Below, piece after piece: positions 35,626 through 48,060 of a stretch of 64,000 nt of DNA. A program made the position numbers and the translations under genes. The stretch's first letter is position 1; each line of letters begins with the position of its first letter. Below the pieces are notes generated by a model. That model was not told the DNA's origin. It worked only from the letters and a program-made list of their open reading frames with translations, and ran no database searches. Source of the DNA: Panagrolaimus kolymaensis (lineage: Eukaryota; Nematoda; Chromadorea; Rhabditida; Panagrolaimidae); NCBI GenBank assembly GCA_028622995.1, contig JAJQJQ010000122.1, positions 1 to 64,000 of the forward strand. The letters are read 5' to 3'.

Positions 35626-37609
35626 TTACTTCTTTTTCCCTGAATCATCATTTTTGCGTTTTCTTTCACGTTCACTATCATCTTTCTTTTTCTTTTCTGA
35701 TCCATCATCATTCGGTCTTCGTCGATCACTTGCATCTTTCTTAGATTTATCAGAATTTGTATTTCTTCGATCTGAATTTTGATCTTTTTCCAAACCAAAG
35801 TACTTCTTCTTTGAACGATTTCGTCGAGATGAAGAATCGGAATCAGTGTCCTTCTTATTACTTCCAAACATTCGAGAACGTTTTTCACGCCAGCTATCTT
35901 GAGCACGTCGAAGGAATGAATCGGATTTTGTTTCAGATTTTATTTCAGATGGTTGAGGATTTGTAATTGATGGAGGTACAGCAGTTTCAACAACATTATT
36001 GTTAACATCCGAAGTGGAGAAAGGAATTTGTTCACGTTCAGCTTTGAGAGGTTTGTTTTTTCTTGCAAGACGAGCTTTGAGACGAGCATGTAATTGAGCT
36101 CTTGTTGGACATGCTAAAAGCTTCTTTCCATCTGGTATGTCACTTTGAATAGCAAATTCAATTGGTTTATCATCAGAAAACTAAAAGAGATATTAAATAG
36201 AGAGAAAGAGTGAAAATTTAAAACATATACTTACAGCTAAATGTTGTCCACCTCGAGGAGCATCTTTTAAAATAGGTTTAACGCCAATCTTCTCAGGATT
36301 CATTTCAAGAGTTTTGTACTTTTGCATTTCTTTTCGTCCAATAAGCATGGCATCATGAGGAAATGGAGGATCAAGAGGATCTTTTTGATTTGCACCCATC
36401 GCCATTTTAGAAATTTTAACAGATTTTGGACTATACGGACGTTGAAGAAGTACAGAAGCATAGCGGTTACGATCCATGGCATCCATCATATAATTTCGAA
36501 ATTCAATCTTATCTCTAACTTGTTCACCTTCAACATCAATAATAATATCTCCGACTTCAAAGCGCATATATGACAGAGAATCTTTTTCAACACGAGTAAT
36601 AACAACAATTCCGTCATGAGAGTTGATTGAAAGACCAAGATGAATACCGAGTCGGTAGCTAACATGAGCAATGAGAAAATGATCTTCAGGAAAGTTGGTC
36701 TAAAAACAAAACTTGTGTTTAATGGCAAATAATGAAAAAGATTATATAAGACGCCGATATTTAAAAAAATTTGGGGCAGCCCTAAAAATCTCACTTTTTT
36801 GAAAAAGAGTCTCTTTTGCCATTTTTTCAATTGATTTTTTTGGCAAAAGAGACACTTTTTCAAAAAGGTGAGATTTTTAGGGCTGCCCCAAATTTTTTTA
36901 AATATCGGCGTCTTATATCCATAAGCAGCATAAGATAACATATTTAAAGAGCAATACCTTGATTGTGGAAGCAGTAAGACCATGTCTGTTAAGTCGAAAT
37001 TGATGAGCTTTTGTTGTGAACATTGGTCGAGTAACAGTAACACGAACATGAGGGCCATGTTTTTGAAGAAGTCTCAGGAAATGTCCAGCTGAACGTAACT
37101 AAAAATAAATACCGGTATTAAAAATATAATAATAAACCTATAAAAAAAACTCACATTTCTCCCATTAACAGCAAGAATATGATCTCCCATAGCAAATTTA
37201 GATTCTTGCGGTCCCATTTTTTTAAATCCATCAACATAGAGTTTTTCATTAACCAAAATCCCTAAATTCAAGTCGTCTTCTAGGTCCAAATCGATTTCAA
37301 GGCGTTCAGTTGCTGAATGAGACAAATTGTTTGAAGGCTTTGAAAATTCAGCAGCAATTTTAGGAATTTCAGAAGGAGGCGGTGCTGTTATATTTGCAGC
37401 AGGAATATTTTCATTTGATTCTTTTTCTCCACCTCCTTGAAGCTCTTCATTTGGTTTTTCCTTTGTTGAATCATCGATTTTACGTTCGTTCTGAAATAAG
37501 CAATTAATGTTATCATAATACAAAAGAAGATTAAAAAAAGTTAGAAACTTACAGCTTGTCGGAAAATAGGTCGATAATCATTAGCTTCGTCACCTTCTTC
37601 TCGTTTCAT
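35626..37609 (-). CDS. PDZ-domain protein with basic, charged C-terminal tail
   Basis: Five exons on the minus strand: 37553-37609, 37155-37490, 36958-37098, 36235-36699 and 35626-36180; 517 residues, all in frame. After an acidic, Pro-containing N-terminal region a first PDZ domain spans about residues 85-165. It contains LGILVNEKLYVDGFKKMGPQ and KFAMGDHILAVNGRN. A second PDZ-like unit follows, with SYRLGIHLGLSI and MRFEVGDIIIDVEGEQV. The last exon is extremely Lys/Asp/Ser/Arg-rich (SDRRRPNDDGSEKKKKDDSE), an unstructured charged tail that may be nuclear or cytoskeletal. PDZ domains bind C-terminal peptides of partner proteins. I recall similar PDZ proteins in other nematodes but cannot name an orthologue. 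Intron 3 hosts a palindromic element. Confidence 0.88.
36744..36918. mobile_element. Palindromic MITE-like element in an intron of the PDZ gene
   Basis: About 175 bases. The left arm reads ATATAAGACGCCGATATTTA and the right end is its reverse complement. The arms continue through TTTGGGGCAGCCCTAAAAATC for about 80 bases each, around a short central AT-rich spacer near 36830. It lies wholly within the intron 36700-36957 and has no ORF. The AT-rich ends suit a TA target site (Tc1/mariner-type MITE), but the duplication cannot be separated from the repeat. Confidence 0.75.
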
Positions 37610-37690
37610 TTTCGTTCACTTGTGAAAAAACTGTAAAATAAACGAATGGCATTTTTCTTGAAATATTATGGTTGTTGTCAATGGAATCCC

Positions 37691-37721
37691 GCCGCACCCC
37701 GAGCGAAGCGAGGGGTGCGGC
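37691..37721. repeat. GC-rich perfect hairpin
   Basis: Stem GCCGCACCCC pairs exactly with GGGGTGCGGC across an 11-base loop (GAGCGAAGCGA). It is far more GC-rich than its surroundings and lies just upstream of the PDZ gene start on the minus strand. Function is unknown. Confidence 0.7.
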
Positions 37722-39372
37722 TGTTTTAGGAATGAGAACGCCCGATCTGCTAACCGAAATTTATGATTTTTTTTATTTTGCGTCATTATGCTGGTATTAG
37801 AGGACTCCCTAGGGTCAATTTTTCGTCGCATTTACGAATCTGTAAAAAAAATAGAGGGTTAGATATCGTAATTCCATCAAACCGAAAAATCAGCACTGGT
37901 AACAATGTCCCGCTGGGCGATCCAGCATAATAACGATATATTTTGCTATGTAAAATCGTTTTCTCCACCCTCAAATACCTCTATGAGTAAGCTAACTTTA
38001 AAAAACATCACATAAAAATAGATGTATGCCGCTATGGAAATTTAAATATTTTGATTTAGTGTAAATATATCATTAGCTAATGTTTCTTCTTACTAATTGT
38101 TGTTTGGTGTAGGGGTCTGAAGCGGAAATGCGATGAAATCGAAGTCATAGGTTCGAATCAACTTTATTTTTATTTTTTAAATGAACTGTTTTAATTAAAT
38201 CAATAAAAGGCAATAATGTTTAAATTATTTTTAATAAATTTTAAAAATATTTTTGGCATAATAGATATTTATATTTTGGAGAAATTTCCAAAAATTATAG
38301 TTTTTTGAGAATATTAGGTTTCTTTAATTAAGAAATGAAAGGGTATTTATTTTTAACGGTTTTTAGTGACTTTTTTTTTTGTTTTTGAATTACATAAACT
38401 CTTGGATCATATAATTTTTTTCTAAAACTAATTGGATTGGCATAAAATACTTTTCGATATTCTAAACGCAAAATTTAATTAAAAGTACGCTGCACGCTAA
38501 GTTTGTGAAAAATAGAAACATAAGTTAACCTTTTTTATTATTTTCGGTGATTTTAATCGAAAAGTAATTTGAAAATTACTAGAAAATAAATATTCATTGT
38601 TTGTTCGTTCGTTTTCGACTGCTTTTGGCCGCAATCACTGGGCAACTGGACTTCGCTAATTCGCATACATATTATTATTTTTCTCTCATTTTTTTTTGTA
38701 TCTTATCTCGTAATCTTTTGTAGTAAAATAAAAAATGTAAGATTAAAATTTGCAAAAATGTGAAAGAAGCTTAACTTTCTTTACAAAGCGCATTGAAATG
38801 ATTTGTGTAATTTTCATATACATAAAAAATCAGCAAAACATGGTTTTGCTTACTCCGCAAATTACACGAATTAACTATTGTAAGCTCGATCGATGGCTGT
38901 AACCTTAACCTTTTGCGAATTGCCCACAAGCTGGTATAAATTACTTAATGGTCCATTGTTTATTTAGATTCTGGCAAAAAAGAAAGTTATAATTTTAACT
39001 TCTTTTTTTGTCAAAGTGCAATAAGTAAAATCATCAGGAAAGTTAATTAGCTTCTGATCAATTGAAGAAAACAAATAAAATTAGACCGAAAACCTAACTT
39101 TCTTTAGATTTTTGCTAAAAAAAAGTTTCAAAGGCTTACACATGTTTCAATTTTTAGGATTTCTTTATTTAAAATTAAGTGATTAAAATAGACACGAGTG
39201 ATAAGTTTGCTCGGGAAAAGCTTTGATTTTTTTAAAGTCAATGCAGCTTTTTCGAAAAATTATTAAAACATAGGCATAAATGCGACTGTCAATTTTGTAT
39301 TTTTTAATAGAACAAATAAGATCGCCGGCGGGGCTTCTAGTATTATAATTATTGTTGCAGACGGCTCAAGAG

Positions 39373-40099
39373 ATTAGTGCACAGTATTACTATGTAAAAA
39401 AACACGAGGCTGTTCAGGAAAAAAAACTTTTAGACGGTGGAAGAGATTAATTTAATTTTAATTGATTTTGCTTTTAGACGGCTAATGAGATTAATTTTTT
39501 TATTAGTTTAAATAAATTATTTTATATGTTACCCCGAAACAAACAGCCGCACCATCTTCGATTTTTAACAGTTATAAAAATTTTTGTTGGACAATTAATA
39601 ATATTTAAATTTTTTGCTTAAAATACCTCTTTTTAAACATGTTTCAAAAATCAATAGAAAAATTTAATAAAAAGCTTCAAAAATTTTGTAACTGACCTTA
39701 TAATTATTTTTTTCTCATTTTACACCAAAAGATTTTTTACATTAAAAATCTTGTCGACTCTACTACGAGTTGGCTTCTTAATTTTATCTAATCAAGAATA
39801 AAACAAAAATTTAAATTTTTACCGTGTTTTTTATCTTAATTTTTTTAATTTACATATAAAAGACGATTTTTTAATAACAGAAATTTGATAAAGAAGTTGG
39901 ATAATAAAAATCGAAGATGGTGCGGCTGTTTGTTTCGGGGTAACATATAAAATAATTTATTTAAACTAATAAAAAAATTAATCTCATTAGCCGTCTAAAA
40001 GCAAAATCAATTAAAATTAAATTAATCTCTTCCACCGTCTAAAAGTTTTTTTTCCTGAACAGCCTCGTGTTTTTTTACATAGTAATACTGTGCACTAAT
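39373..40099. repeat. Long inverted repeat (two 194-base arms)
   Basis: The left arm 39373-39566 and right arm 39906-40099 are reverse complements over about 194 bases with no mismatch that I could see. They are separated by 339 AT-rich bases with no ORF. The arm starts ATTAGTGCACAGTATTACTA. Inside it, the motif AGACGG-n6-GAGATTA occurs at 39432-39449 and 39476-39493. A third copy at 39359-39376 overlaps the outer left boundary. It is probably a non-autonomous foldback DNA element; no target duplication could be fixed. Confidence 0.8.
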
Positions 40100-41414
40100 T
40101 TACATAAACTTTGAATGAAAACAATCATCATGGAAAAGAAGAATGAACACTGTAAAAGGAAAAAAGTTGTAAAGTAAACATCAAATTAAAATTTCAAGTA
40201 ACTCTTAGCTCTCCGGAAAATTATCGCGTGACAAATGTAAATCAATGAAGAAAAAAAGAAATTAAAACAAAAACAAGCTTGCAATTTGGTTAGAAAAAAA
40301 GAAACACATACAAATGAAAGGATTTTAGGCTCCAAAACTTCTCGAAATCAATGGATTCCCAAAAACGCCAAGAATCCTAAAAAATTATTTTATCAAAATT
40401 TAGATGTCTTTTTACTTAAAAGTTTTAATTTTAACATTATTTAAAACTCTCTATCTAGAAAATTATCGATGGAAGAAAGAGCCAATAAACAAATGACTCC
40501 GCCTCTTTTCTTGAGATTCGAAGAAAGAAACGGTGGTTTTTTTCTTCGGTTTTTTTCTTCTTTTCATGTGTCAAGTTTCATTGCCATTTCTCGACATAAA
40601 TTTTAAAGTCGTCAAGACTTTTTTCTTATTCATGAAACCTTAAAAAAAGATAAAGATTCGTGTTTTCTCCCAAAACCCCAGAGCGCTTCGATCAAATCCA
40701 TTATTTCATTCATTTTTATTTTGTTCCGTGATAAAATTTCATGGAGACTCTTCTCTTCTTAATTTGCTTTTCCCGATGTTATGTTTTTTTTTTGTGTGCC
40801 AATTAATGCTATTGAAAAACGGCATTTGTTTCGTGCATAACGCACTTGCGTGATCAAGACTTTAAAAAATATAAATAAAGAAGAATAAGTCCTTGTTTGG
40901 GACACGCGCGCAACCAAACCATTGATGATGATGCTCAGGAGTTTTTTTTATCTGAGGTTCTCGCACGCACAATCGATTTTTTTTTATGAATGCTTGTGGC
41001 ACGCAAACTTTTTTTTAACGGTGCCTAAGAAAAATTGAAAAGGTCGTTGTTAAAAAAATAGTAAAAACTGCAAAGTCAATGTGGTAGGTCTGTGAGGTAA
41101 ATATAATCTTAAAATTTAATTGGCAAAAAAAATTTAACAAAAAACACCTTACCATTGTTTGAAAATGAAAATTGTGTAAAGGCAAAAAATTTTTTAAGCT
41201 CAAAAAAATTAAAATGGCAAAGTTAAATTTGAAGGAAAAAAGTCATAAAAGCGAGGCGGTTTTTCTAAATTTAAATTTTAAAAAAAAATAATGTTTTTAA
41301 TAATATTTTTAGGACAACTTTTACGTTATTTAACAACAAAAAGTATTATCAAGTTTGTTGTGGAAAAGGATTACAGTTTTCTCAAGCTGAAGATATAAGC
41401 TACCGTAATCGCTG

Positions 41415-44400
41415 ATGTATGCTTGTAAACGACGTCAACGAAATTTTAGAAGGTAATAATAATATTATTTTGAATTTTTTTGGACAAAAGTGGGAAAATG
41501 ACCTAACCTTGGGTGAATTCTAAACATGACAATGAGCGTGTTAGAAGGCAGAAGACGCTTTTTTCTGGAAGGAGGCGTCGTCTGTTTTTTAATGAATGAA
41601 AAAAGCCAAAAAGCACGCAACGTGTCCCTTGCTGCCGATCGGGTCAATAAAGTCAGTTTGCGTGTTCGCACGCAACTTTCTTTTATGAATGATTTGAAGC
41701 TTTCTTTCCCTCCAAAACTTTCAGGAATAGTATCTTATTAGGTTTATGGCCCATATTTATAAATCTTAGGTTGAGAGAAGAAAGTTTCTTGATTAACTTT
41801 TATTTATTTTTGACCAAGCTTTACTCCATGAATTCATTAATTTCAAGGAAAATATGAAATCCATAATAACAACCGTAAAATTATTTTCATTTTTTACAAA
41901 CAATTAAGCAAAAGATTTAATGAGAAAAAATATGAAATTATGAAGGTTATTAGTTTTAAGAAATATGCAGCAATTGCTTTTTTTGGGAGAAGAAAAGAAT
42001 AGGGATATTTTGGTTGCTTCACGCAATTTTCTTTCTTTCACACCTGTCTTTATTTAGGAGAAATAACGAAGAAAACGATTGTTGCCGTTGTCGCGCAACT
42101 ATATATAATGAGTGTTGAAGCGCCGCTGTCAACAACAATACATATTTGGATTTTTCTTTATTTCAATTTCAATAATTCCAAGCTTCTTTCAGGAATAAGA
42201 AAAGAGACACACAAAAAAAATAATACAAATTGAGGGGTTGGTTGAAACTTGAAGGCACACAGCTCTTTTTTGGTTTAAAAAATTTTTTAATTTCAATTTT
42301 TTTTTCTTGCTTTATTTTTAATTTTACCCTTTTTTAGAATTCGAGAAAGTACTCGCCCAAATCAACCAACAAATCCTTCCAAAAGGCATAGGGAAAGGCT
42401 CAATGGCGAACTTGAAACTGTTGCATCGTTGCTTCCATTTGATGATGCAACGATTCAACGACTTGACAAACTTTCTGTTCTTCGGCTTGCTGTTAGTTTT
42501 GTACAAATCAAAGCTCATTTTGCACGTAAGTATCGCTTGCTTTTTGTTTCCCATTTCTTTTGACCTCAAAGTGTTTCCGACTTTGCGCAAGATCTCCCAC
42601 TGTGTAATGGTGCCATTATGCAACTTTTTTTGTTGTATGTAAATATTGTCACCTTTCCTATCTTTCGAGAGTGCTTGTCAAGGGTCTCTCAAAAAATCAT
42701 CATCAACATCATAATAATATGATATGGGGTTGAAAGACACTTGAATCAACTTGAAAGTTTATAAAAGGTGTCAATTACCATATCAAATTTTGAGAGCAAA
42801 CAGTTGGGCGCCGTCGTCGTTGCCTTTTTCTGTTCATTCGACTGCTATTTTAAAAAGTGCAATGATATCTACGCTCATTACTTCTCTTTTTTTTTCTCAC
42901 TTTTTTAAAGAGAAATTACAGTAATTATTTTTTTCTCTGCCATTAGAAAAAAAAATGCCAAAAGCTTGCTTCATTTTTTTGGTCTGCTAACTAAAAAAAT
43001 AAATAAGGAGAAATAAAAACATTCAAACTCAAGAGCAACAACAACAGTTGCCGAATTGAAGATGAGTTTTTCTCTTTCCCTCTAAAAAAAGCATGTAAGA
43101 GAGATCTCAAAAACATGCTCAAAGATGCTTCTTTCAAAAACTGCTCAATTATTTATTGGCCACAGACGACTGTCGTTTATGGAAGAATAAAAAAAATAAC
43201 GCGCATTTTGTCATCCTCCATAAAAAGATGGAAGGAAGCAGTCAGCCAGCAACCAACTGGCAGCGGAGGAGAGTTTATCGCCGCCGTAGCAGCAGTATTG
43301 TATTTAATACCGCGCAACAGATCACTTCACTCGAAAACAAGTGAACTGGTCTTCATTGTGGGAAATGCCAAAATCAAAAAAGACAAGTTTATTTTTGTTG
43401 CAAAAAAAGTGGCACGTTCAAGACTAAAAAATCTGGACTCTAAAATTGTGTTGTAATTGTAACGCAGATGGCGAGAATTAAGTCAGCGAAGAATAAAACT
43501 CTATGGCGATTAAAAATTCTTGAATTGTCTTAATTAATGAAAACAAATGGGTTTACAAATCGAATATAAAATACTAACGACATATTGTTGAGGATACATA
43601 GATAATAAATAAATGAAACATATATAAATAAAAAGCAATAAATAAATATTGTAATAAAAAATGAAATAATCTTTTTTGAATATTAAAAATTGAGGGGAAA
43701 TTGCCCAATTTTAGTAGCAACAAAAAGAGCTTTTTTTATTATCATCAAATTTTAAACAATAGCCAGCTTCGAAAAAACAAACTTTCATAAAGCAAATTCT
43801 AAGCCCATCCGCAATTCAACGTATTTAATTAAGCTACTAGTCTCGATATCTTATTTAATCAGTAGATTACTCAAAAAATTTCTTTTAGTATATATGCGTC
43901 ATCAACAATCAATTGGAAGTGAACCATCCCAATTAGCATCATTAGCAGCTCCAAATGCAATGTTCACAGCTTTATCATCTTTTAGTCATCCAATAGGTCC
44001 CATTCCAACATTGGTGAATCCACAAGGTCATGCTGCATATGATCTCAATGAAGCTACATTCTCTCAATTGGCTTTAAAATCAGTCGGCGGTTTTGTTATA
44101 GCTCTTTCTGAATGGGGCGATATTTATTATGTTAGTGAAAATATTGATCAATATTTGGGTTTTTGTCAAGTTTGTTTATTAAAGTTTTAAAGGGATAAAA
44201 GCTTACAACATTTTTAGTCAGATGTTTTGCATCAGTCTGTAACCGACTTGCTTCATTCTGAGGATAGAGAAAATGTATTAAAAGCTTTAAAAGTACAAAT
44301 ATCAAAAATGAAAGGCGGTAGCAGTATACAAACAGAAAATTCAACAAAAAGTACACTTTTTTGTATTCTTTATTTTAAAGTTTTTATACTTTATTATTAT

Positions 44401-46221
44401 TATTTTTTAGTTGAATACGATAGCATGGAAAGAATTGTTATGGGGAGATTTCGATGTTTGTTGGATAATACTTGTGGCTTTGTTGTAAGTCTTTTGTTTA
44501 GCTTTGATGCCAAGTCAATAAAAAAATTTTTTTTTAGCGAATGGAAATTCGAGGTAAATTTCTTCATTTGAATGCCCTTGCAAGTCCTTCAGAAGATATA
44601 GTTGCTTCCAAAGATAAACCAAAATTTATGCATACACCATATGCGTTAGCAGCAATTTGCACGTAAACTTTTTCATGAAGATTAATTTCATAAAATATTT
44701 TAAATTTTTATAGACCCTTTGTTCCACCAGTACATTTGGAACAAAGCATTGATGATCCAATATTAAAAACCAAACACGGCCTTGATCTTTCATTTTTATG
44801 CATTGATGGGCGTTTGAGGCACATTCTTGAAATTGAAGATACTATCAAAAGTGGTGGATTAAGTTTTTATCAATTCATTCATCCTGATGATGTTAAATGT
44901 TTATCAGAATGTCATGAAGAAAGTCAGTATTACTTACATAGAAATTTACTTAAAAAAATTTCATTCATTTTAGCTCGTAAAAATGGTTCTTCTGCTTTGC
45001 TGGTTCTCCGTTTAATTAGCACTAAAAGTCAAGCAGTTTATAGCTTTCAAAGCAGTTTCAGACTATTTTATAAAAGTGGCAAAGCTGAATCCATTGGAAT
45101 TACACATAGATATTTAACGTAAAATTATCATTTATTTATAATTTAAAAAGATATACATATAAATATTACAGAGAAGTTGATGGTATTTCGTTGCTTGAAA
45201 AACGAGGCACAGTAAAAGGTTCCATTTTTACTCATGATGAACCATCACTTCAATCACCCAAAACTCTTTCAACCGCTCAAAATTTGACGCCATTAACACC
45301 CAATGATGAAATCAATAAGTAAAAAAATATGAATACAAATTTTACTTACCAATAATTATAATTTATAGGCAACTTGAGCCATCAAAACCGCGAAAACCTC
45401 TATCAGTAAAACCTGAAACATCGCATGAAATAAAAAAATCAGGAGGGAAGAAGCGTTCGCATAATTTTCCTTCAACTCCATCAACAGCTCTTGGAGCAAT
45501 AAGTTGTCTTGAAGAATTGGTAAAGGCTTCAACCAGCAATTTGTATGGGTCAGCAAAAGCAACAACCAAAATAAACAAAAAGAACAAAACGGTTAATACT
45601 CCAACTGTAAATTCTATCATGCAAAATGGGGTTTGGTTTCTTTTTTAAATTTTAAAACACAAATCTAATATTTAGGCCGATCAATTACCCACGCTTTCTG
45701 CTGTATTTCCTCAATATTTACAACAACCAGCCGATTTTCATGCGCATGCGAGCCAAACTCCAATGTATCAGCCACCATCATGGCCCATTCCAGATCCTTC
45801 ACACAATGGCTCATTTGATTTCTCGGCTTATTACCATAATAATCCAATGCCTTCAGCTTACCCACCGCCGCCAAATGATTATTCTTTTAATGCATGGTTT
45901 CCGGATTCTTCAAATGCAACATTCTTTACAGATCAAATTAATGGGTATTATGCTGCAGCTCATCATTTTTATCCTGAACCCACTAAAAGTCATCCTCCTC
46001 CACCATCCCATACAGTACAACTAGCTCCAATTACTCTCCCTCCAGTTATTTTTCCCTCCGACCAAACATTGCCTCCTGTTACAGAAGATGCCAATCTCTT
46101 TAACCATAAATTCACTCTTCCCGCATTGAATACCTTTCAAACAAACAAAGATGATTCAATCGAAACTTCCAATAATTTTTCATTCCTAAACGAAGTTGCA
46201 CACACTCTTTTTGGTCAATAA
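41415..46221 (+). CDS. ahr-1: Aryl hydrocarbon receptor (bHLH-PAS transcription factor)
   Basis: bHLH-PAS transcription factor that pairs with ARNT (AHA-1 in nematodes) and controls neuronal fate genes. Eleven exons: 41415-41452, 42338-42525, 43889-44169, 44218-44350, 44411-44484, 44538-44662, 44714-44922, 44974-45118, 45172-45318, 45369-45630 and 45676-46221; 715 residues in frame. Exon 1 is 38 bases and encodes [13 protein letters not shown], matching the start of nematode AHR-1. Exon 2 holds the basic helix-loop-helix ([20 protein letters not shown], then [20 protein letters not shown]). PAS-A spans exons 3-5 ([20 protein letters not shown]). PAS-B starts near [20 protein letters not shown]. 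The C-terminal third is Pro/Asn/His-rich, a likely activation region. Introns 1 (885 bases) and 2 (1363 bases) are long. Confidence 0.95.
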
Positions 46222-46297
46222 AATATTTATTTAATTCTTACATACATTTTTGTTAATTATACTCAGAAAACCAATGTCCTTCAAAAATAAATAAGTT

Positions 46298-47782
46298 TTA
46301 TTTACTCTTTTTTTGTAAAAATGCTCCAGAATCAGGAGAAACAGGAGCAAATGGAATACCACTAGGATCGGTTGATTTGTTGTTTGAATTTGAGTTATTG
46401 TCAAGAACTGTTGAAGGTTCGTTATTTGATTGACGACACGTGTAATTTGAATCATCATCCTTTTGAGCATAATCACTTCGGAAGACTCTTTCACCACGAG
46501 TATCACGAGTTACAGGATTCAACAAGAAGAAGCCAATTTTGAGATTACGATCAATTTTCAATACAGCACCTTTGTTATTCTTATCTGGAATAAAAATGAT
46601 ATTTAAAAAAAGCAATAACAATAAATATAACTCCACCGGGATAGTAGCGTGGCGCAGAGAATATTGTAAGCAGCTTTCTTCGGCAATAAAAACCATAACC
46701 ATTTAGCATCATCTAAAAATAAAAACATCAATGGTTTTTACAAAAAATATTTTAATCAGCTGGAAAAGTTGAAGAAAACTTACTTGATGAGCTCGAACAA
46801 TCAAATCAATTTTTAGCTTTTCACATAGTTTGACGACCGTATCTTCACCAAAATAAACACTTACACCTCGCACTTTGTTAGGAAGAAAGCCTTGTAAATC
46901 AATCATGGGATCAGCCCAAAGCAAATCGCAAGCAAGTTGATTTAAATTAGGTTCTTCGATAGGCCGTTTAATGTTTCGAATATCATCGAGAGAGTTCAAA
47001 TTGGGACCAATTCCACCATGCATACCTAAAAAACTAACACATTCAATACATTCATGAAGAACAAAAACAAACATACACAGAATTCGACCATGAATAATTG
47101 CAGCCAATGGAAGATAAGAAAAGAGATCATTGAAAGATTTCCATAGCATCATTGCATCTTCTTCAGCAAATCGATCTTTAAGTTCTTGATGAAATCCATA
47201 AACACGATTGATGGCCAATGATTCATGATTTCCTCGGAGAAGATTGAACATTTTTGGAAAAGCTAATTTGTTTACAAGCAAAGTTACAATGCATTCAAGA
47301 GAATTTGGTCCTCGATCAACGTAATCACTAAAAATGTCATAATTTCTTATGTAAATATATATTCTGATATTCAATGGCAAAGTGCTTACCCAAGAAACAA
47401 GAAACGACGAGTGGTTTGACCGGCTTTGTTCTTTTCGCCCAACATTCCAAAGATTCGATGCAAATCCAAATACTAAAAAGCAATCAAAATGAGTTACGTA
47501 ATAAAAAAAAAAGAAAACAAACAAACCTGTCCATGAATATCTCCAACAACGATGCATGGAACTTGAATTTCAAGAAGAGTTGGTTCAGCAGCAATTATTT
47601 CTTTTGAATCTTTTATCACTCGAAGCAATTCTTGTACATCATAGTTAATCTGTAAAAGAAAAGTTTCATTAAAAAGTTAGATTATTGAAAGCAAAACTTA
47701 CACGATCGTCACTAAAAGTCAGGTGTTTTTTCAGCAAAGAAGAATATTGAAATTCAGATTTTCCTGTAGTTGATTGTGGCAT
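46298..47782 (-). CDS. PP1-like serine/threonine protein phosphatase catalytic subunit
   Basis: Metallo-phosphatase of the PPP family, which removes phosphate from Ser/Thr using two metal ions. Seven exons on the minus strand: 47702-47782, 47527-47649, 47390-47472, 47077-47327, 46784-47025, 46637-46712 and 46298-46584; about 380 residues. Metal and catalytic motifs are complete: GDIHGQ, GDYVDRG, RGNHES, MHGGIGPN, CDLLWADP, the RAHQ histidine, and FSAPRYYPD where PP1 has FSAPNYCGEFD. A 70-residue Asn/Ser/Asp-rich C-terminal tail follows the domain. It is divergent from housekeeping PP1 and fits the expanded nematode PP1-like group, many of them sperm-enriched (GSP-3/4-like). Neighbour ahr-1 is convergent with it, 76 bases apart. 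Confidence 0.9.
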
Positions 47783-48060
47783 CGTTTGCCGCCGCTCTTC
47801 TGTTTCACGATTGAGAGTTTATTTGTTGAAAGAAAGTCATGATGAAAGTAAAATGAAGAAATAACAAATTTGCATTTTTCGTCAACGAAGAAATCGAAAT
47901 GCAAGAATTCATTGCTTTCACAAAATTCGCTGCGGTTTTGCAGCGACGAATAATCAAACGCGAAGTTTGAAATCATTTTTCTAAAGGATTAATTGAACAC
48001 GCAGCGCCTTTAAAATAACCAATTTCACGTCCAATTGCTGTTTATTGCTCAATTAGCATT

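Larger units (their letters stand above)
37610..41414. other. Gene-poor region between the PDZ gene and ahr-1
   Basis: 3.8 kb with no convincing exon. Its left end is the 5' flank of the PDZ gene with the GC-rich hairpin. It contains a 727-base foldback structure at 39373-40099 and otherwise AT-rich sequence. The right end is the 5' flank of ahr-1. Confidence 0.5.

Noticed and set aside
38098..38170. tRNA-like segment containing GGTTCGAATC, a typical B-box/T-loop
   Set aside because: No seven-base acceptor stem or D-arm could be paired around it, and the sequence after the T-loop does not close a cloverleaf. At most it is a tRNA-derived relic.
43115..43456. 113-codon plus-strand ORF in intron 2 of ahr-1
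   Set aside because: It lies inside a long intron, shows no domain and no splice partners. It reads as chance.
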